Positions 60,030 through 64,000 of a stretch of 64,000 nucleotides of DNA are shown here, piece after piece. The notes below the pieces were generated by a model. The model ran no database searches, was not told where the DNA came from, and saw only the letters and a list, made by a program, of their open reading frames with translations. Source of the stretch: an uncultured Marinobacter sp. (GTDB lineage: Bacteria; Pseudomonadota; Gammaproteobacteria; Pseudomonadales; Oleiphilaceae); the NCBI RefSeq assembly GCF_947259545.1, contig NZ_CAMYMK010000009.1:186001-250000 (forward strand), given 5' to 3'. The first letter of the stretch is position 1; each line of letters starts with the position of its first letter. The position numbers were made by a program, and so were the translations under genes.

Positions 60030-60225
60030 GCGCTGTCCTTTTGTGAATAAGTATTCAAGAATAGCAGTGAGTTCGTTGATTTCCCAAAAAGTTCCCGGCG
60101 ATTATCGGCCCACGTCGTGATCAATTCGTTAAACATTTATGAGCGCAGGTTGACACATTGGATGCTTTCTTCGCGTAAAACGAAATAAAGCTCAACAGTT
60201 GCAGTGCAGACGATTTCAGTTTTTC

Positions 60226-60252
60226 TGTAACACTTCCACGAATCGCGTGTCT
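60226..60252 (+). promoter_or_regulatory. Putative ECF-type promoter
   Basis: TGTAACA-N14-GTGTCT, 36 nt upstream of CDS 60289. Confidence 0.7.
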
Positions 60253-60288
60253 TAGCGGCATCAGATTGCAGGCAACAAGGATTACTTC

Positions 60289-62499
60289 ATGACATCGAAA
60301 AAATGGATGCTGATCGCATTGATCGCGGCGGTGGTCATCGGATTTATCGTCAGTGGCGGTAATGAACTGCTGACGTTGCAGAATCTCAAGGACAACCAGC
60401 AGCTTCTGGAGAACTGGATTGCCCGGAACCTGGTGGTTGCGGTGCTTGGTTTTATGGCCATTTATGTGGTGGTTACGGCGCTGTCTTTACCCGGGGCTGC
60501 CATCATGACACTGGCTGGGGGAGCGTTTTTCGGCAATATCTACGGCCTGGCGGCGGTGCCTGTAGCCTCTACCATCGGTGCTTCCCTCGCCTTTCTTGTC
60601 GCCCGTTTTCTGGCCCGTGACACCTTGCGTGAACGTTACAGGGACACCGTCGCCAAGATGGATCGCGGTATTAAGAAGGATGGTGCCTTTTATCTGGCGA
60701 CCCTGCGGCTGGTGCCGGTGTTTCCATTCTTCCTGATCAACCTCGCCATGGGGCTGACGGCCATGAAACTGCGCACCTACGCATTGGTGAGCTGGGCGGC
60801 AATGCTGCCGGGCACCTTTGTGTACGTGAACGCCGGCACCCAGTTGGGTCAGGTCGAGTCCACCGGGGATATCCTGTCGGCCGAACTTTTGTTGTCCTTT
60901 GCGTTACTGGGTCTGTTTCCGCTGATTGCGAAATTTGTGGTGGGCTTCATCCGCCGTCGCCGGGTGTACGCCGGCTGGAAAAAGCCCGAATCCTATGACT
61001 ACAACCTGCTGGTGATCGGCGGCGGCTCCGCCGGACTGGTCTCGGCCTATATTGCTGCCGCCGTGAAGGCAAAGGTGGCTCTGATCGAAAAGCACAAAAT
61101 GGGTGGTGACTGCCTGAACACCGGATGTGTGCCCTCCAAGGCATTGATTCGCAGTGCCAAGGCGGCGGATACCATGCGCCAGGGCAATCGTTATGGTCTG
61201 GAATCGGTGCCGGTGAAGGGCTCGTTCAGGAACATCATGAACCGGGTGCAGGAGGTAATTGCCAAAGTGGAGCCCCACGACTCCCCCGAGCGCTATCGGA
61301 AATTGGGTGTGGAATGCATCTTTGGCGAGGCAACGTTCGTATCTCCATGGGAGCTGGAAGTAAAGCACAACGACGGTCGGACTGAACGGCTGACAGCACG
61401 GAGTATTGTGGTCGCCACGGGCGGCAAGCCGGCCATGCCACCGATACCGGGGCTTGATGATATGAACCCGTTGAACTCAGACAACCTGTGGCAATTGCAG
61501 GAACAGCCGGAGCGTTTGCTGGTGCTGGGCGGCGGGCCTATTGGTTCTGAGCTGGCCCATGCCTTTGGTCGTCTGGGTAGCAAGGTCACCCAGGTGGAGA
61601 TGGGGGAGCGCCTGCTGGTGAAAGAAGACGTTGAGGTCTCCGAGCTGATCCGGAAACAGTTCGAGCGTGATGGCATCGACCTGAGGCTGAACCACGCTGC
61701 CAAAGAGTTCTCGATTGAGGACGGGGAGAAAGTGGTGTACTGCGAGCATCAGGGCGAACGCGTCCGGATTGCCTTTGATGAGGTACTGGTGGCCGTCGGC
61801 CGCGCGGCGAACACCGAAGGCCTGGGCCTCAGTAACATCGGCGTCGAGACCCTGCCCAATGGCACCGTGCCGGTAGAGGAAGACATGAGCCTGCGCTTCC
61901 CCAACGTATTTGCCTGTGGTGATGTGGCGGGCCCCTACCAGTTTACCCATGCGGCAGCCCATCAGGCCTGGTACGCGGCGGTGAACGGCCTGTTTGGCCA
62001 GTTCAAGCGTTTCAGGGTGGATTACCGTGTCATGCCCTGGGTGACCTTCACCTCACCGGAAGTGGCCCGGGTCGGCCTCAGCGAGGCCGAGGCAAAGGAG
62101 CAAGGGATAGATTACGAGGTCACCCGTTATGAGTTGGACGATCTGGACCGTGCCATTACCGAAAGTGAGGACTATGGCTTCATCAAAGTGCTGACACCGC
62201 CGGGCAAGGACAAGATCCTCGGGGCGGTGGTGGTCGGTTCCCACGCCGGGGAAATCCTCGCCGAGTTTACCCTGGCGATGAAGCACGGCCTGGGCCTGAA
62301 CAAGATCCTGGGAACGATTCACCCGTACCCGACCTGGAACGAATCGGCCAAATACGCCGCCGGCGAGTGGAAGCGTGCCCACGCACCCCAGGGCGTTCTG
62401 AACCTGCTGGAAAAGCTGCACGGCTGGCGCCGTGGCAAAAACACGAAAACACCGAGGAGCACCTATGCCCCTGACCGAAACCCGACCGGCCCGCAGTAA
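60289..62499 (+). CDS. TVP38/TMEM64-FAD-dependent (mercuric reductase-like) disulfide oxidoreductase fusion
   Basis: N-terminal LPGAAIMTLAGGAFFGNIYG...RLVPVFPFFLINLAMGLT; C-terminal LLVIGGGSAGLVSAYIAAAVKAKVALIEKHKMGGDCLNTGCVPSKALIRSAK. Confidence 0.9.
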   Translation: MTSKKWMLIALIAAVVIGFIVSGGNELLTLQNLKDNQQLLENWIARNLVVAVLGFMAIYVVVTALSLPGAAIMTLAGGAFFGNIYGLAAVPVASTIGASLAFLVARFLARDTLRERYRDTVAKMDRGIKKDGAFYLATLRLVPVFPFFLINLAMGLTAMKLRTYALVSWAAMLPGTFVYVNAGTQLGQVESTGDILSAELLLSFALLGLFPLIAKFVVGFIRRRRVYAGWKKPESYDYNLLVIGGGSAGLVSAYIAAAVKAKVALIEKHKMGGDCLNTGCVPSKALIRSAKAADTMRQGNRYGLESVPVKGSFRNIMNRVQEVIAKVEPHDSPERYRKLGVECIFGEATFVSPWELEVKHNDGRTERLTARSIVVATGGKPAMPPIPGLDDMNPLNSDNLWQLQEQPERLLVLGGGPIGSELAHAFGRLGSKVTQVEMGERLLVKEDVEVSELIRKQFERDGIDLRLNHAAKEFSIEDGEKVVYCEHQGERVRIAFDEVLVAVGRAANTEGLGLSNIGVETLPNGTVPVEEDMSLRFPNVFACGDVAGPYQFTHAAAHQAWYAAVNGLFGQFKRFRVDYRVMPWVTFTSPEVARVGLSEAEAKEQGIDYEVTRYELDDLDRAITESEDYGFIKVLTPPGKDKILGAVVVGSHAGEILAEFTLAMKHGLGLNKILGTIHPYPTWNESAKYAAGEWKRAHAPQGVLNLLEKLHGWRRGKNTKTPRSTYAPDRNPTGPQ

Positions 62500-63436
62500 A
62501 CGAATCCCGGCCGTGGAAGTCCTGGAGCCCAGGGCGCTTGACAGTTGGACCCATACCCGCAACGGCGATCCGCGCGGGTATATCGACGCGGACAAGCTGA
62601 AGGAGCTGTGGATTCACACCGGCACCGCCTGCAACCTGGCCTGCCCGTTCTGCCTCGAAGGCTCTCACCCCGGTGATGGTCGGATTCCGGGCATGAAACT
62701 GAGCGATGTGAAGCCCTTTATCCACGAAGCCATCGACATGGGCGTGGAGCAGTTTTCCTTCACCGGCGGCGAGCCGTTCGTGATCCGGGACTTCGTCAAC
62801 ATCCTCGATTATGCCAGCCAGCACCGGCCCTGTTTCGTTCTGACCAACGCCACCGAGCCGTTGTTAAAGCGTCGCCACCAGGTGTTGCCGTTGCTGGATA
62901 ACCCCTACGAGATCCACTTCCGGGTCAGCCTGGACTTCCCGGACCGGGCACGTCACGACAAGGATCGCGGCGAAGGCAGTTTCGACCAGGCGTTGGAGGG
63001 TATCCACTGGTTGATCGAACAGGGCTTCCAGGTGTCCATCGCGCGTCAGACCGATCCCGAGGAAATTCCCGCCGACGTCGAAGCGGCGTTCCGCGAGATT
63101 TTCCGTGAATGGCGTATTCCCGAGAACCTGGCGTTCACCGCCTTCCCGGATCTGGGTACACCGGGTTCCGAAGATGGCAGCCCGGAGATCACCGAAACCT
63201 GCATGGAGAAGTACCCGACCAAGGAAAGCCGGGCTCATTTCATGTGCACCTACACACGGATGCTGGTGAAAAAAGGCGATCAGGTTCGGGTGTACGCCTG
63301 CACGCTGGTGGACGATGATCCCCAGTACGACCTGGGCGGGTCGCTGGCGGAGAGCATGGATGAACGCATCATGTTGCGGCATCACCGGTGTTTTGCCTGT
63401 TATCGGTTTGGTGCCAGTTGTTCGGAGCCTGGTTGA
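62465..63436 (+). CDS. Radical SAM protein
   Basis: HTGTACNLACPFCLEG (CxxxCxxC), FSFTGGEPFVIRDF; C-terminal cysteines CTYT/CTLV/CFACYRFGASC. Confidence 0.87.
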   Translation: MPLTETRPARSKRIPAVEVLEPRALDSWTHTRNGDPRGYIDADKLKELWIHTGTACNLACPFCLEGSHPGDGRIPGMKLSDVKPFIHEAIDMGVEQFSFTGGEPFVIRDFVNILDYASQHRPCFVLTNATEPLLKRRHQVLPLLDNPYEIHFRVSLDFPDRARHDKDRGEGSFDQALEGIHWLIEQGFQVSIARQTDPEEIPADVEAAFREIFREWRIPENLAFTAFPDLGTPGSEDGSPEITETCMEKYPTKESRAHFMCTYTRMLVKKGDQVRVYACTLVDDDPQYDLGGSLAESMDERIMLRHHRCFACYRFGASCSEPG

Positions 63437-63475
63437 TTTTCCGGGCTTCGGTTTAGCCTGAGAACTTGGAGTTGC

Positions 63476-63559
63476 GGCCTTTGGGGTTGGGGAGACCTTC
63501 CAAAACGAGAACCGTGGCTTCTCTGACTGTTTTTGAAGGTCTCCCCAACCCCAAAGGCC
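63476..63559. repeat. Large inverted repeat (25-bp perfect stem)
   Basis: GGCCTTTGGGGTTGGGGAGACCTTC at 63476-63500 and its exact reverse complement at 63535-63559; 34-nt loop. Confidence 0.9.
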
Positions 63560-63614
63560 TTGTTCTGACTGAAGAGGTTTATCAGACGGCAATTGCCAAA
63601 GACGGTGGCCGGTG

Positions 63615-63687
63615 AGGGGTGGGAATGTTTTTCCAAAACATTCAAAGAAGCCACGCTTCTCCGTTTTGGAAAAACATTCCCACCCCT
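63615..63687. repeat. Second large inverted repeat (25-bp perfect stem)
   Basis: AGGGGTGGGAATGTTTTTCCAAAAC at 63615-63639 and exact reverse complement at 63663-63687; 23-nt loop containing AGAAGC-CAC-GCTTCT. Confidence 0.9.
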
Positions 63688-63732
63688 GACTGGCCGGCCC
63701 CCAAACCAAAAACAACGAACCGGAAATGAACA

Positions 63733-64000
63733 ATGAACTTCACTGAAGCCTCCCTGTTCTGGGGATTCCTGTTGGTATACGGCGTGGTCATGTACGCCCT
63801 CTCGCCTAAAAGCAAGAACGCGAATTCGTTCTACAAAGGCGCTGATGATCACGGTAACCCGGTGGGTCAGTGGTCACTCACTGCGAGTATTTTTATCAGT
63901 TGGATCTTTGCCAAGTCGGTGACCAACGCCGCCAACCTGGGTGCGGCCTATGGTGTGGTCGGTGGCCTGGCCTATGCCAGTTACTGGTTGTCGATTCCGG
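63733..64000 (+). CDS. Sodium:solute symporter family protein (3' truncated by window edge)
   Basis: MNFTEASLFWGFLLVYGVVMYALSPKSKNANSFYKGADDHGNPVGQWSLTASIFISWIFAKSVTNAANLGAAYGVVGG; SSS-like N-terminus. Confidence 0.75.
   Translation, partial: MNFTEASLFWGFLLVYGVVMYALSPKSKNANSFYKGADDHGNPVGQWSLTASIFISWIFAKSVTNAANLGAAYGVVGGLAYASYWLSIP

Overview
The window is a 64-kb stretch of a gammaproteobacterial chromosome; gene content and protein style look Marinobacter-like (inference, no search run). The first half is mostly housekeeping: NfeD/SPFH pair, Lpp-like lipoprotein plus L,D-transpeptidase, K+/H+ antiporter, tRNA-Gly(CCC), a complete nuoA-N operon with fused nuoCD and a convergent ndh, a TetR/carboxymuconolactone decarboxylase pair, a NosR/NirI-like protein, LOG, LpxH-like, and an amino-acid ABC transporter. 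From about 33 kb it becomes accessory: arsM-like, merR-merF-merA with a clear mer operator, a MerP-like HMA protein, and a CusA/CusB/CusF metal efflux set. The most interesting part is 41-63 kb. (1) A gene for a tubulin-tyrosine-ligase-like ATP-grasp / PqqD-like / degenerate HprK-like fusion sits directly upstream of two exported proteins that share an LLRKL leader and carry long Glu-Gly-Ala repeats, one of which ends in a cytochrome c domain. This looks like a possible undescribed protein-modification system. (2) A recurring promoter motif, (T/C)GTAAC(A/G)-N14-(G/T)(T/G)GTC(T/A/G/C), precedes at least nine transcription units between 41 and 60 kb. The TTL operon is among them, and an ECF sigma/anti-sigma pair is encoded at 59.2-60.0 kb, so a clustered ECF regulon is likely. 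I found no CRISPR array, prophage or transposase.
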